A stretch of DNA of 64,000 nt from Rhodanobacteraceae bacterium (lineage in GTDB: Bacteria; Pseudomonadota; Gammaproteobacteria; Xanthomonadales; SZUA-5), in assembly GCA_024234055.1 (NCBI GenBank), contig JACKOW010000002.1, forward strand, positions 62,001-126,000. The letters are read 5' to 3'. This document shows, piece after piece, positions 52,779 through 61,738 of the stretch (its first letter is position 1; the number at the start of each line of letters is the position of its first letter). The notes below the pieces were generated by a model. The model was not told the DNA's origin and ran no database searches. It saw only the letters and a list, made by a program, of their open reading frames with translations. A program made the translations under genes and the position numbers.

Positions 52779-53944
52779 GGCAACCGGGCCAGCGCCGCCG
52801 GATGCGGTGCCGCGCCTTCCAGCAACTCCGCATATACCGACAACGTCAGTCTCTGGGAATCACTGACCGTGGGCACGCGGGCGGTGTCGACTTCCGGCGC
52901 CTCGCGCAGCAGCAGCAAGGCGCGCTCGGTCAATGCAGCCAGATCACCGAGGGGCGAACACCCCGCTGGATACAGCTCACGCAGCAGATCGCCGACCCCA
53001 CCGTGGGCGTAGCCCAGCACTGGCCGCCCCAGGCAGAGTGCCTCGGCCACCACTCGCCCGAAACTCTCCGGACGGGTCGAGAGCTGCAGCACCAGGCGAC
53101 TTGCCGCGTAGACCTCGCGCACATCGCCCCGGGGGACACTGAAAGCCACGAACTCATCAACGCCCAGCTGGCGAGCCAGCGTCTGCAACTCGCGCACATA
53201 GGGTCGTCGGGATTCTTCGACCACGCCCAACAGCAACAGGCGCGCGTCAACACCGGCCTGACGCACACGCGCCAGAAGCTGCAGCGCATCAGAATGACCC
53301 TTGAGACGGGTGCCGCGACCGGGCAAGGTCATCAGCATGCCGCCCGCCAGCGCCGGAAAATCCTGGTGCAACGCCTCCAGCCATTCGTCGGAACACTGCG
53401 TGCCCGGTGGAAATTCCACGGGATCGGCACCCGGCGGCACGATCCGCAGACGCGATTCATCCATCCCGGGATAGTTGGCCAGCAGGTAGTGTCGAGTGGT
53501 CTGCGAGACCGCAATCACCCGATCCGCCTGGGTCAGGATACGGCTGTAGCGCGAGACCGAATTCAGACCGTGCACGGTGTTGACCTTGGCGACGCGTACA
53601 CCGCTACCCAGCAGCGCCAGTTTCAGCAACCACGCCGGCAGCCGCGAGCGCGCATGCACCAGATCGGGCCGCAAACGCTGCATCAGCCGGCGCAAGCGCA
53701 GCGCTGTCCAGACTGCCCCCAGGTCCTTGGAGCCTATGGGCAATTGCACGTGTTCACTGCCTTCGGCCTTGAGGCGCGATACCCAACGACCGCCCCCCGA
53801 CACGACAATGGATCGGTGACCAGCGGCTACCAGCGCCCGCGCCGTTTCCATGGTCGAACGTTCGGCCCCACCCGGTGACAGCCGCGGAATCAGCTGGACG
53901 ACGGTCCAACGCGGCCCTGAGGTCCTGGCGCCTGCGGAACTCAT
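52775..53944 (-). CDS. glycosyltransferase family 4
   Basis: A 389-aa GT-B enzyme: WTVVQLIPRLSPGGAERSTM (glycine-rich N-lobe loop), ADRVIAVSQTTRHYLLANYP, LTLPGRGTRLKGHSDALQLL-type loop and the C-lobe PRGDVREVYAASRLVLQLST then ESFGRVVAEALCLGRPVLGY. The start is ATG 53944 (MSSAGARTSG). It overlaps the O-antigen ligase start by 4 nt and is preceded by the zinc-finger gene. It probably transfers a sugar in LPS core or O-antigen assembly; the sugar is unknown. Confidence 0.9.
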   Translation of the reverse strand: MSSAGARTSGPRWTVVQLIPRLSPGGAERSTMETARALVAAGHRSIVVSGGGRWVSRLKAEGSEHVQLPIGSKDLGAVWTALRLRRLMQRLRPDLVHARSRLPAWLLKLALLGSGVRVAKVNTVHGLNSVSRYSRILTQADRVIAVSQTTRHYLLANYPGMDESRLRIVPPGADPVEFPPGTQCSDEWLEALHQDFPALAGGMLMTLPGRGTRLKGHSDALQLLARVRQAGVDARLLLLGVVEESRRPYVRELQTLARQLGVDEFVAFSVPRGDVREVYAASRLVLQLSTRPESFGRVVAEALCLGRPVLGYAHGGVGDLLRELYPAGCSPLGDLAALTERALLLLREAPEVDTARVPTVSDSQRLTLSVYAELLEGAAPHPAALARLP

Positions 53945-54003
53945 GGGCTCAATCGGATTTGCGGACGCACGAGCTGAGGAGTGACGCCGCCGGCGTTTGC
54001 CGT

Positions 54004-54228
54004 TCAGTGGCCGTGGACCGGCGCGCCTTTCAGCGTGTACACGGCTCCGCAATAGGGACATTTGACCGAGGGGCTGGATTCGACCGGCAGATAGACCCGC
54101 GGGTGCGAATTCCACAAATGCATGCCGGGCATCGGACAGGCCAGCGGCAGATCGGCGGGCCCGACTTCATAGGTGTTTTCGGCGTTGGGCTGGATCAGTC
54201 GATCCTGACTCGGGTCATGTCGGGCCAT
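54004..54228 (-). CDS. zinc-finger domain protein (zf-CHCC family)
   Basis: A 74-aa protein with the NDUFS6-like zinc motif: LACPMPGMHLWNSHPRVYLP followed by VKCPYCGAVYTLKG, i.e. Cys, His, and CxxC ligands. The fold is shared with a respiratory complex I subunit; in proteobacteria these are small orphan proteins of unknown function. It is 60 bp upstream of the GT4 gene in the same direction and may be part of the glycan operon. Confidence 0.88.
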   Translation of the reverse strand: MARHDPSQDRLIQPNAENTYEVGPADLPLACPMPGMHLWNSHPRVYLPVESSPSVKCPYCGAVYTLKGAPVHGH

Positions 54229-54438
54229 GCTAAGACTCGGGCGCAGAGAGATGCGGAAGTCTAGCAGCCCGTCGCAGATGCGCGGGCGGATAACACGATT
54301 CCTTTGTGGTGGGGGTTAGTCGGATCTCGCGGCATTCCGGCGTGTCCGTATGCAGCCGCCCGCCTTCGGCCCTCGCTGGCTCTTCGCCCCATCGCCGTGT
54401 TGAAGCAATGGTCGCTGTCCGCGGCCAGACCATGAAGT

Positions 54439-54466
54439 AGCCCCCGGAGCGCCAACTCCGGGGGCT
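54439..54466. terminator. 11-bp hairpin between divergent-end genes
   Basis: AGCCCCCGGAG is followed by its complement CTCCGGGGGCT after a 6-nt loop. It lies just past the leftward DUF4397 gene stop (54494), without a T-run. The gap 54229-54493 holds no gene. Confidence 0.65.
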
Positions 54467-54493
54467 TGACTCAACCCGTTCAGACGAAGCAGA

Positions 54494-56269
54494 TCAAAGG
54501 CTGCAGCCGGGCTTGGGGATCAGATTGCTGATCGGGACGGTGGCCGAGGTGAAGCTGCCGATCTGGAAGCGCAGCTCGGCCTGGGTGCAGCTGAGGAAGC
54601 GTACGGTCATGACACCCACATCACGGGTGACCACCGGGGCCGGCTGATTGAACAAGCCGCCTTCGCTCTCATAGATCGACAGTTCCACTTCGCGGTTGTC
54701 GAAGCCACCAGGAATGGCACAGGTGCTGGAACCCGGAGCCGAACGGCAGGAGTCCAGCGTGTACCAGAGGTGACGGCCGCTGCCGTCATTCGAGTAGGTG
54801 TACCAGGCACCGACCAGACGGTTCTGCGCCGGCAGGCTGTGGAAACTCCAGCCCTGGCCGCTCAGGCTCGGGTTGAACCAGATGCCATCCACGCTCTGAT
54901 CGACATTGGCCTCCAGCGGCACATCACCGACCGGAATGGCCACAATGCCCAGCGGCTGGTTGATGCCATCACCGACGGCATAGGCGGTGGCGATGGCGCC
55001 AGCCGGCAGATTCAGTGGCGCCAGGTCGATCAGATTGGTATTGCCATCCGGGGTGGCCACCTTGACATCGAGCGTACCGGTGGGCAGCTCCAGATAGCCA
55101 CTGGCGGCGCCGTAGGGCACGCTGGACAAGCCTGCCACCACATCGCCACCATCCGTGCGGATCGAAACCGAGGTGGCCTCGGCGCTGGCAGCGAACGGCG
55201 CTGTGTGGGCAATGCGCAGCGCATATTGGCCGGCCGGGGCCGCACCGTTGCGATCTTCAAACTGCTGCAGGGCCAGCGGCTGCAGCGAGCCGTTGCCCAC
55301 GGCGGCAAGGGTGTAGCTCTTGTTGCCGTCGAGTTCGACAGTACCGCTGATGGCTGCCGTTGCCGAGGCCTGCGGGAACACTTCAATCTGGTAGGAACCC
55401 TGGGTCAGATCCAGTTCCGAGGTGAACTCGCGAAATTTGAAATTGCTCAGCACCTCGGCGCCATTGACCTGCACGCGCACCGCGGTGCCGTCCAGCGTGG
55501 CGGCAAATGGGGCGAAGTGGGCAACGCGGACCTTGACCGGACCGATGGCGAAGGTGGGCAGCGGATTGCTCGGAGCGGCGCCGGCGGCGATCGCGGTGAT
55601 GCCGGTCGCGTAGCCATTGGCACCACCCGTGGCCACCAGCGTCAGAATGCCGCCAGCCGGCAAGGCAGCGGGCTTGGGATCGATCAGCGTGGTGTTGCCA
55701 TCAGGCGTGGCCACCTTGAGATCGTAGGTGGCGGCCGGCAGGGTCAGATAGCCGCTGGCGCCCTTGAATGGCACCCGACCGAGCCCGCCGACGATGGCGT
55801 TGTTGTTGTCGCGCACCGACACTTCGGTAGCGGCCAGCGTGTTGGCGAAGGGCGCGGCATGAACGACGCGCACCTTGACCTGACCTGCCGGCGGCGCGCT
55901 GTTGTCATCGACCAGCGGCAGCAGCGACAGCGCCTGATTGCTGCCGTCGCCGACCGCCAGCACGGTGTAGTCCGTGTTGTCGGCCAGATCCAGCGTCGCG
56001 CTGATGGCGACGGTGTTGGTGCCCGTGGGCAGCACTTCCACGGTATAGCTGCCCGCTCCACCCAGCGTCAGATACTCGGTGAACTGGCCGAACTGCACGT
56101 TCTGCAGAGCGGTCTGGCCGTTGACGCGAATGCTGACTGAAGTGCCCTGCAGCGTGGGTGCGAAAGGTGCGAAATGACCGACAGTGACCCGGGCATTGGC
56201 CAGGGCGCCACTACCGAAGGAAATCAGTGCCAGAGCAAGCGTGCCGGCGACGATGGGTTTTCGAAACAT
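54494..56269 (-). CDS. secreted DUF4397 protein with four repeated modules
   Basis: A 591-aa exported protein. The start is ATG 56269 (MFRKPIVAGTLALALISFGS), with AGGAG upstream and a signal peptide ending near ALA. Four DUF4397-like modules follow in an A-B-A-B pattern: VTVGHFAPFAPTLQGTSVSI, VKVRVVHAAPFANTLAATEV, VKVRVAHFAPFAATLDGTAV and ALRIAHTAPFAASAEATSVS. B modules end in a G[AS]SGYLxLP element. The C-terminal 130 residues (DGIWFNPSLSGQGWSFHSLP, HLWYTLDS, four Cys) form a separate domain common in secreted proteins of related bacteria. A surface or matrix role is likely, but the function is unknown. Confidence 0.9.
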   Translation of the reverse strand: MFRKPIVAGTLALALISFGSGALANARVTVGHFAPFAPTLQGTSVSIRVNGQTALQNVQFGQFTEYLTLGGAGSYTVEVLPTGTNTVAISATLDLADNTDYTVLAVGDGSNQALSLLPLVDDNSAPPAGQVKVRVVHAAPFANTLAATEVSVRDNNNAIVGGLGRVPFKGASGYLTLPAATYDLKVATPDGNTTLIDPKPAALPAGGILTLVATGGANGYATGITAIAAGAAPSNPLPTFAIGPVKVRVAHFAPFAATLDGTAVRVQVNGAEVLSNFKFREFTSELDLTQGSYQIEVFPQASATAAISGTVELDGNKSYTLAAVGNGSLQPLALQQFEDRNGAAPAGQYALRIAHTAPFAASAEATSVSIRTDGGDVVAGLSSVPYGAASGYLELPTGTLDVKVATPDGNTNLIDLAPLNLPAGAIATAYAVGDGINQPLGIVAIPVGDVPLEANVDQSVDGIWFNPSLSGQGWSFHSLPAQNRLVGAWYTYSNDGSGRHLWYTLDSCRSAPGSSTCAIPGGFDNREVELSIYESEGGLFNQPAPVVTRDVGVMTVRFLSCTQAELRFQIGSFTSATVPISNLIPKPGCSL

Positions 56270-56899
56270 GATGGATGACTCCTGCGATGCCAGAGGGGAA
56301 ACAACGCTCAAGCGTTGCCACTCGTCTGCCGGGAATCGGCAGCGCAGGGTCAGCATGTGAAATCAGGCATCAACGCACGATGCAATTGGTATCAATTCGG
56401 CGTGCGGATTTCGTGGCCGTGCCGTGCAGCAAAGATCAGGACTTTGTGCAGACAAAGAGTTGCGAGCTGCTGGGCGGCGATCTTGCCCTGAGGCCGGTCG
56501 TGGCAAGAAGCGGGACGCGGAATGGCAAAGGAGGAGCAGAGAGAACGCCAAGAACAGCGCACAGATTTTCGGAGGGATCTGAATCGTCCGTGATGCAGTC
56601 CATCGGTCGATCCTGCGCTGCGCTCGGGCCGTCTCCTGCAGGGCAAAGTGCAGCGTGCCCAACGTTCATGGTTTGGAACCACTCTCCATGAACCCGTATT
56701 GCAAGTTGTTGATGCGTCATTGCGAGGAGCGCAGCGACGAAGCAATCCAGGGTAGCGCCGCACACCCCTGGATTGCTTCCCCCGGATCAAGTCCGGGGTC
56801 GCAATGACGCCGGGCGAGTTCAGCGCCCGTCGGCAGTGTCGAGCCGATACAGGTGGCTCGCAATGATGAAAGTGCCTGGGCGGACCGGCGGGCCGCCGG
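56270..56899. repeat. gap with family 1 repeat between DUF4397 and hflC
   Basis: The left part (56270-56680) is unremarkable and no gene is visible. It should hold the promoter of the leftward DUF4397 gene. A family 1 hairpin occupies 56685-56815 (GATGCGTCATTGCGAGGAGC through CTGGATTGCTTCCCCCGGAT). Confidence 0.7.
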
Positions 56900-57838
56900 T
56901 CAGCGTTTGCGGGTCGATTCCAGGTAACGGAAGAACTCCGAATCGGCGCTCAGCATCAGCGTGGTGTTCTCGCCCATGGTCTGGTAGCTCTCCAGCGTGC
57001 GCATGAAGGCATAGAACTCCGGATCGGCGCCGTAGGATTGACCGTAGATCCTGGTCGCTTCGGCGTCGGCCTTGCCGCGGATCTCGGCGGCCTGGCGCTC
57101 GGCCTCGGAACGGATGGTGCGCAGCTCGCGCTGCATCTCGCCGAGGATTTCCTGGCTGCGACCCTCACCCTCTGAGCGAAAGCGCGCGGCGATGCTCTGG
57201 CGCTCCGAGACCATGCGGTTTTCGACCTGAGCACGCACGCTGTCGATGTAGTTGATGCGCTTGAGGCGTACATCCACCAGTTCGATGCCCAGTTCCGGCG
57301 TTTGCTTGGAAGCGGCGACGCGGATTTCCTGTTCCAGTCGACCACGACCCTTCTTCGGCTTTTCCAGATCCACGTCCTCGCGAGCCACGCCTTCCTCATC
57401 CAGCAGTTTGACGTCCACCGCCCAGTCAGCCGAGCGCACGATCTCTTCCAGATCCGTGCCGGAAATGATGTCGCGCACCACCGAGTCGATGATGTCGTCC
57501 AGGCGCGTGCGGGCCCCGGTTTCATCACGCACCGAGCGCAGGAACTTGAGCGGATCGGCAATGCGCCAGCGCGCGGTGGCATCGACCAGAATGAATTCGC
57601 GACCCAGGGTGGGCACCTGCGAGACATCACCATCCCAGGGCAGGATGCGCTTGTCGAAGCGGCGCACGTTCTGGATGAAGGGCAGCTTCCAGTGCAGACC
57701 CGGCTCGGTCACGACCTCGCCCACGGGTTCGCCAAACTGCACGACAATGCCCTGCTCGGCCTGGTCGATCACATAGACCGATTGACCGATGAAGAAGGCC
57801 ACGATCACGGCCAGAAAAATCAGGAAGGGGCGGCTCAT
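56900..57838 (-). CDS. hflC: FtsH protease modulator HflC
   Basis: A 312-aa SPFH-domain protein with an N-terminal membrane anchor (RPFLIFLAVIVAFFIGQSVY). The prohibitin-homology domain follows (QAEQGIVVQFGEPVGEVVTE, GLHWKLPFIQNVRRFDKRIL), then a coiled coil (QREEx-type, SVVRDIISGTDLEEIV and MVSERQSIAARFRSEGEGRS). HflC and HflK form the large periplasmic cage that regulates FtsH. Its start overlaps the hflK stop (ATGA). Confidence 0.96.
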   Translation of the reverse strand: MSRPFLIFLAVIVAFFIGQSVYVIDQAEQGIVVQFGEPVGEVVTEPGLHWKLPFIQNVRRFDKRILPWDGDVSQVPTLGREFILVDATARWRIADPLKFLRSVRDETGARTRLDDIIDSVVRDIISGTDLEEIVRSADWAVDVKLLDEEGVAREDVDLEKPKKGRGRLEQEIRVAASKQTPELGIELVDVRLKRINYIDSVRAQVENRMVSERQSIAARFRSEGEGRSQEILGEMQRELRTIRSEAERQAAEIRGKADAEATRIYGQSYGADPEFYAFMRTLESYQTMGENTTLMLSADSEFFRYLESTRKR

Positions 57839-58890
57839 TGTGCATTCTCCTGCTTGCGGCCGGCGTCGCGCAGATTCATCAACGGCAGCGGCGATACCTG
57901 ACCGTCCTGCACCACCAGCACCGTGCCGACGGTAGGCAACACGCCATTCAGCGTTTCCAGATAAAGCCGTGTGCGCGTAACTTCGGGTGCATCGCGGTAT
58001 TCGGTCAAGATCGAATTGAAGCGGGCGGTTTCACCCTTGGCGCGATTGACCCGCTCGGTGGCGTAGCCCTGCGCTTCGGACAAGGCTCGATTGGCTTCAC
58101 CCTTGGCCTTGGGGATCTCCTGGTTGGCCTGCTTGGTGGCCTCGTTGATCATGCGCTCGCGCTCCTGGCGGGCCTCGTTGACCTCGTTGAACGCCGGTTT
58201 CACGGCCGCCGGCGGCACCACATCCTGCAACTCGACGGTGACCACATGGATACCGTTGTCATAGGCCGTCATGGCCTTCTGAATCTCATCGCGAGCCAGG
58301 CCGGCGATGGCGACGCGGGCCGTGGTCAGCACTTCGCTGCCCAGCCTGTTGCCAACCACCCTGCGCATCACCGACTCGGAAATGTCGCGCAGCGTTCGGT
58401 CCGGATCGCGCTGCTCGTAGAGGTACTTCACCGGGTCGGAGATGCGGTACTGCACCACCCACTCGACATCGATGATGTTGAGATCGCCCGAGAGCATCAG
58501 CGACTCGTCCGGAAAATCGTTGGGCGAATACTGCGAGCGCTCGTCGTCCGAACCCAGCGTGCGGAAGCCGAATTCCTGCTTGAGCACGCGTTCGGTAGCC
58601 ACCTTCTGGACCACGTCGACGCCGAACGGAAGCTTGAAATGCAGACCGGGGTCGTTGATGGACACCACGGCGCCAAAACGCTTGACCACGGCGCGCTCTT
58701 CCGGCTGCACCGTGTAGAAACTGCTGAAGACGCCCCAGGCCGCAAGGCCCAGCGCGACAATCACGGCAATGGACAGCGCCTTGGCGCCATCAGTGGCACC
58801 GGAACGACGCGAACCGCCAGCCCCGTTGCCCCCTGCTCCCTCACGCGCCCGCTTGAACAGCGCGGCGATCTTTTCATCGGATTCGCTCAT
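57835..58890 (-). CDS. hflK: FtsH protease modulator HflK
   Basis: A 351-aa partner of HflC. A Gly/Ser-rich N-terminal tail (residues about 1-32) precedes the membrane helix (KALSIAVIVALGLAAWGVFS). The SPFH domain follows (EERAVVKRFGAVVSINDPGL, WVVQYRISDPVKYLYEQRDP), then a coiled coil ending in TEYRDAPEVTRTRLYLETLN. hfq and hflX, which precede it in E. coli, are not in this window. Upstream is a heptamer array. Confidence 0.96.
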   Translation of the reverse strand: MSESDEKIAALFKRAREGAGGNGAGGSRRSGATDGAKALSIAVIVALGLAAWGVFSSFYTVQPEERAVVKRFGAVVSINDPGLHFKLPFGVDVVQKVATERVLKQEFGFRTLGSDDERSQYSPNDFPDESLMLSGDLNIIDVEWVVQYRISDPVKYLYEQRDPDRTLRDISESVMRRVVGNRLGSEVLTTARVAIAGLARDEIQKAMTAYDNGIHVVTVELQDVVPPAAVKPAFNEVNEARQERERMINEATKQANQEIPKAKGEANRALSEAQGYATERVNRAKGETARFNSILTEYRDAPEVTRTRLYLETLNGVLPTVGTVLVVQDGQVSPLPLMNLRDAGRKQENAQ

Positions 58891-58966
58891 CGCATAGGCC
58901 TCCGGCCATGATCTGGAAGCCCACAGGATACGCAGACTCGCAACGAATAGTGACTGCCGGAGGGCA

Positions 58967-59163
58967 TGGTTGCTGGTTGCTGGTTGCTGGTTGCTGGTTG
59001 CTGGTTGTTGGTTGTTGGTTGCTGGTTGTTGGTTGTTGGTTGTTGGTTGCTGGTTGCTGGTTGCTGGTTGCTGGTTGCTGGTTGCTGGTTGCTGGTTGCT
59101 GGTTGCTGGTTGCTGGTTGCTGGTTGTTGGTTGCTGGTTATTGGTTGTTGGTTGCTGGTTGTT
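58967..59163. repeat. 7-bp tandem repeat (GTTGCTG), about 28 units
   Basis: Long run of GTTGCTG with some GTTGTTG and one GTTATTG unit. It lies 75 bp upstream of the hflK start codon on the opposite strand, so it is close to the hflKC promoter. The heptamer is related to those at 49171 and 49696. Translation gives LLVAGCW-type repeats, not a real protein. Confidence 0.92.
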
Positions 59164-59164
59164 G

Positions 59165-59265
59165 AAGCGTCATTGCGAGGAACGCAGTGACGAAGCAATC
59201 CAGTGCTTTGTGGCCTGCCCCTGGATTGCTTCCCCCGGATCAAGTCCGGGATCGCAATGACGCTG
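59165..59265. repeat. family 1 inverted repeat
   Basis: GCGTCATTGCGAGGAACGCA faces CTGGATTGCTTCCCCCGGAT and GGGATCGCAATGACG. It is part of the gap 58891-59637. Confidence 0.75.
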
Positions 59266-59366
59266 GCGATTCATGGCCGGCGGGCAGTTTCGGGCCGAAA
59301 CAGGTGGCTCTCCATGAACCCATGTCCTGAGTCATTGAATCCCCATATTCCGGCAAGAACCGGCTT

Positions 59367-59449
59367 TTGTAGCCCGAAGTGCGCGTAGCGCTCTCCGGGA
59401 GGTGACGCCAAAGAGCCCCGCTGAGCCGCTGCGCGGCACAACGGGCTAC
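59367..59449. repeat. RAYT-type REP pair (inverted), plus family 7 half at 59529
   Basis: GTAGCCCGAAGTGCGCGTAG is followed by AGAGCCCCGCTGAGCCGCTG and CACAACGGGCTACG. This is a diverged, inverse-orientation copy of the 7012 and 7687 REP pairs, 52 kb away from the RAYT gene. CAGACTTGTCTGGACC at 59529-59548 is half of family 7. Confidence 0.8.
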
Positions 59450-59619
59450 GCGCGCCAGGCGGGTTCATGGCCACCGTGCAGTGTCGGGCCGAAACAGGCG
59501 ACTCGCAATGACGCCTGCTCTGGATGGCGCAGACTTGTCTGGACCAACAACAGCTTGCCCTTGGGCCGCTGTCAGATGAACGCCCGGCGGCTGTGCCGAC
59601 GCGCCGGGCAGCCAGCCGC

Positions 59620-59625
59620 TATAAT
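59620..59625 (+). promoter_or_regulatory. putative -10 box of the tRNA-Arg promoter
   Basis: TATAAT lies 12 bp upstream of the tRNA 5' end. A good -35 box at 17 bp spacing is not evident. Confidence 0.5.
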
Positions 59626-59637
59626 GGCGGGTTCAAT

Positions 59638-59711
59638 GCCCCCGTAGCTCAGCTGGATAGAGCGTCCCCCTCCTAAGGGGAAGGTCGCACGTTCGAATCG
59701 TGTCGGGGGCG
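59638..59711 (+). tRNA. tRNA-Arg (CCT anticodon)
   Basis: A full cloverleaf: a 7-bp acceptor stem (GCCCCCG with CGGGGGC), D-arm GCTC...GAGC, a 5-bp anticodon stem TCCCC/GGGGA with loop CTCCTAA (anticodon CCT), and a T-arm GCACG TTCGAAT CGTGT. The discriminator is G, and the CCA end is not encoded. It lies in the repeat-rich gap between hflK and the aldehyde dehydrogenase. Confidence 0.96.
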
Positions 59712-59720
59712 CACCTTTTC

Positions 59721-59820
59721 GAGAGGGCACGAGGGCACGAGGGCGCGAGGGCACGAAGAAGCCAGAGCATTCAGCTCCTGATTTCACGTGCCCTCGTGCC
59801 CTCTCGCCCTCGTGCCCTCC
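59721..59820. repeat. 9-bp tandem repeats (GAGGGCACG and CCCTCGTGC) around the ALDH leader
   Basis: Two short blocks of the nonamer, in opposite orientations, lie at 59721-59756 and 59789-59820, between the tRNA and the aldehyde dehydrogenase. They could pair as a hairpin in the leader. Confidence 0.8.
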
Positions 59821-59841
59821 AGACACATCCCAGGAGTTCCC

Positions 59842-61374
59842 ATGTCCCACGCAGTTCTTTCCGCCCTCGGCCTGTCGGCTGACAACAGTGGCGCTTATCT
59901 CGGCAACGGCGAGTGGTCGACCACCACCGATTCCGGCGTGCTCAGCAGCGTCAATCCGGCCAATGGCGAAGTGATCGCGCGCACCTATGCGTCCAGCCGC
60001 AGCGACTACGACACCATCATGGCCCGCGCCGAGGCTGCGTTCAAAATCTGGCGCACCACGCCGGCACCGCGTCGCGGCGAAGCCATCCGCCTGTGCGCCG
60101 AAGCCCTGCGCAAGCACAAGGATGCGCTGGGTTCACTGGTGAGCCTGGAAATGGGCAAGATCAAGCCCGAGGGCGATGGCGAAGTGCAGGAAATGATCGA
60201 CATTGCCGATTTCGCCGTCGGCTTGTCGCGTCAGCTGTACGGCAACAGCATGCATTCGGAGCGTCCTGGCCATCGCATGTACGAGCAGTGGCATCCGATC
60301 GGCATCGTCGGCGTGATCAGCGCCTTCAACTTCCCGGTGGCGGTGTGGAGCTGGAATGCCTTTTTGGCCGCCGTCTGCGGCGACATCACGATCTGGAAGC
60401 CGTCGCCGAAAACGCCGCTGACCGCGGTGGCCTCGATGAAGGTCTGCAACGAAGCCCTGCGCGCCGCCGGCTTCCCGGACATCTTCTTCCTGTTCAACGA
60501 CATCGGCAGCGAGATTGCCCAGGCCTTCGTCGACGATCACCGCATCCCGCTGATCAGCTTCACGGGCTCCACCGCGGTCGGGCGCATGGTCGGAGAGCGC
60601 GTATCGCGACGCATGGGCCGCAGCTTGCTGGAACTGGGCGGCAACAACGCCATCATCGTCGACGCCAGCGCCGATCTGAACCTGGCCATTCCGGCGATCG
60701 TCTTCGGCGCCGTCGGTACCGCCGGTCAGCGCTGCACCACCACCCGCCGCCTGATCGTCCACCGCTCGATCATCGACGACGTCACCGCGCGCGTGGTCAA
60801 GGCCTACCAGCAGGTCGAATCGAAGATCGGCAATCCGCTGGATGCAGGCACCCTGATGGGCCCTCTGATCGACCAGGCTTCGGTTGCCCGCTACACCCAG
60901 GCCATCGAAGCCGCCAAGGCCGCCGGCGGCACGGTGCTGAGCGGCGGTGCCGTCGTCAATCGTTCGGGCAACTTCGTGCTGCCGACGATCATCAACGGTC
61001 TCGCTCCCGATTGTGAAGTGATCCAGACCGAGACCTTCGCGCCGATCCTGTACATCATGCCCTTCGACACCCTGGATGAGGCCATTGCCATCCAGAACGG
61101 CGTGCCACAAGGCCTGTCGTCGTCGATCTTCACCACCGACATGCGCCATGCCGAGCGCTTCCTGGCCGCCACCGGCTCGGATTGCGGCATCGCCAACGTC
61201 AACATCGGCACCTCCGGCGCCGAGATTGGCGGCGCCTTCGGTGGCGAGAAGGAGACCGGCGGCGGACGCGAGTCCGGCTCGGATGCATGGAAGATCTACA
61301 TGCGCCGCCAGACGAACACCATCAACTACTCCGACGCGCTGCCGCTGGCCCAGGGCATCAAGTTCGACCTGTAA
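59842..61374 (+). CDS. ALDH7-type aldehyde dehydrogenase (alpha-aminoadipic semialdehyde dehydrogenase-like)
   Basis: A 510-aa NAD(P)-dependent aldehyde dehydrogenase. Catalytic Cys lies in TAGQRCTTTRR, the general-base Glu in LLELGGNNAI, and NAD-binding SFTGSTAVGRMVGERV. The GQRCTT context is typical of the ALDH7 group (antiquitin; lysine catabolism, AmaB-like). The start is ATG 59842, with CAGGAG just upstream; the open frame to 59788 runs through the nonamer repeats. It is a single-gene unit, ending 6 bp before a hairpin. The lysine-pathway assignment is from family knowledge, since no other lysine gene is adjacent. Confidence 0.92.
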   Translation: MSHAVLSALGLSADNSGAYLGNGEWSTTTDSGVLSSVNPANGEVIARTYASSRSDYDTIMARAEAAFKIWRTTPAPRRGEAIRLCAEALRKHKDALGSLVSLEMGKIKPEGDGEVQEMIDIADFAVGLSRQLYGNSMHSERPGHRMYEQWHPIGIVGVISAFNFPVAVWSWNAFLAAVCGDITIWKPSPKTPLTAVASMKVCNEALRAAGFPDIFFLFNDIGSEIAQAFVDDHRIPLISFTGSTAVGRMVGERVSRRMGRSLLELGGNNAIIVDASADLNLAIPAIVFGAVGTAGQRCTTTRRLIVHRSIIDDVTARVVKAYQQVESKIGNPLDAGTLMGPLIDQASVARYTQAIEAAKAAGGTVLSGGAVVNRSGNFVLPTIINGLAPDCEVIQTETFAPILYIMPFDTLDEAIAIQNGVPQGLSSSIFTTDMRHAERFLAATGSDCGIANVNIGTSGAEIGGAFGGEKETGGGRESGSDAWKIYMRRQTNTINYSDALPLAQGIKFDL

Positions 61375-61380
61375 GGATGC

Positions 61381-61399
61381 GCGCAGTCTGCGACTGCGC
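61381..61399 (+). terminator. 8-bp hairpin after the aldehyde dehydrogenase
   Basis: GCGCAGTC-TGC-GACTGCGC directly follows the stop at 61374. There is no T-run. Confidence 0.5.
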
Positions 61400-61544
61400 A
61401 GATCCATGGGATTTCCGGGGATGGCGCCGCGTATGCGGCGCTACGCCTGTCTGACCCATTCGGGAGAGTCTTGGGGCGTCATTGCGAGCCACCTGATTCG
61501 GCCTGAAACTGCCCACGGGCCATGACCCCCCCGGTTCGGTTCGC

Positions 61545-61735
61545 CTGTAGGAGCGCCCTTGCGGCGCGACCGCTGCTTCGGACGTGCGGCTTGCCGGTCG
61601 CGACGCGAGGTCGCTCCTACAGGCAGGTTTGTGGTTCATGGCCCCTGGGCAGTGTCGGGCCGACACAGATGGCTCGCAATGACGCCGATTCAAGGCTGCG
61701 ACGCATTCCCGAGTTACTCAAAGGCGCAACTCGGG
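61545..61735. repeat. family 2 pair and 3' hairpin of the amylase gene
   Basis: CTGTAGGAGCGCCCTTGCGG faces GACGCGAGGTCGCTCCTACA (61545-61624). CCCGAGTT (61708-61715) faces AACTCGGG (61728-61735), just after the leftward amylase stop. The gap 61375-61738 holds no gene. Confidence 0.75.
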
Positions 61736-61738
61736 CCG

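Noticed and set aside
58908..59260. Open frames reading LLVAGCW repeats
   Set aside because: They come from the heptamer array and are not proteins.
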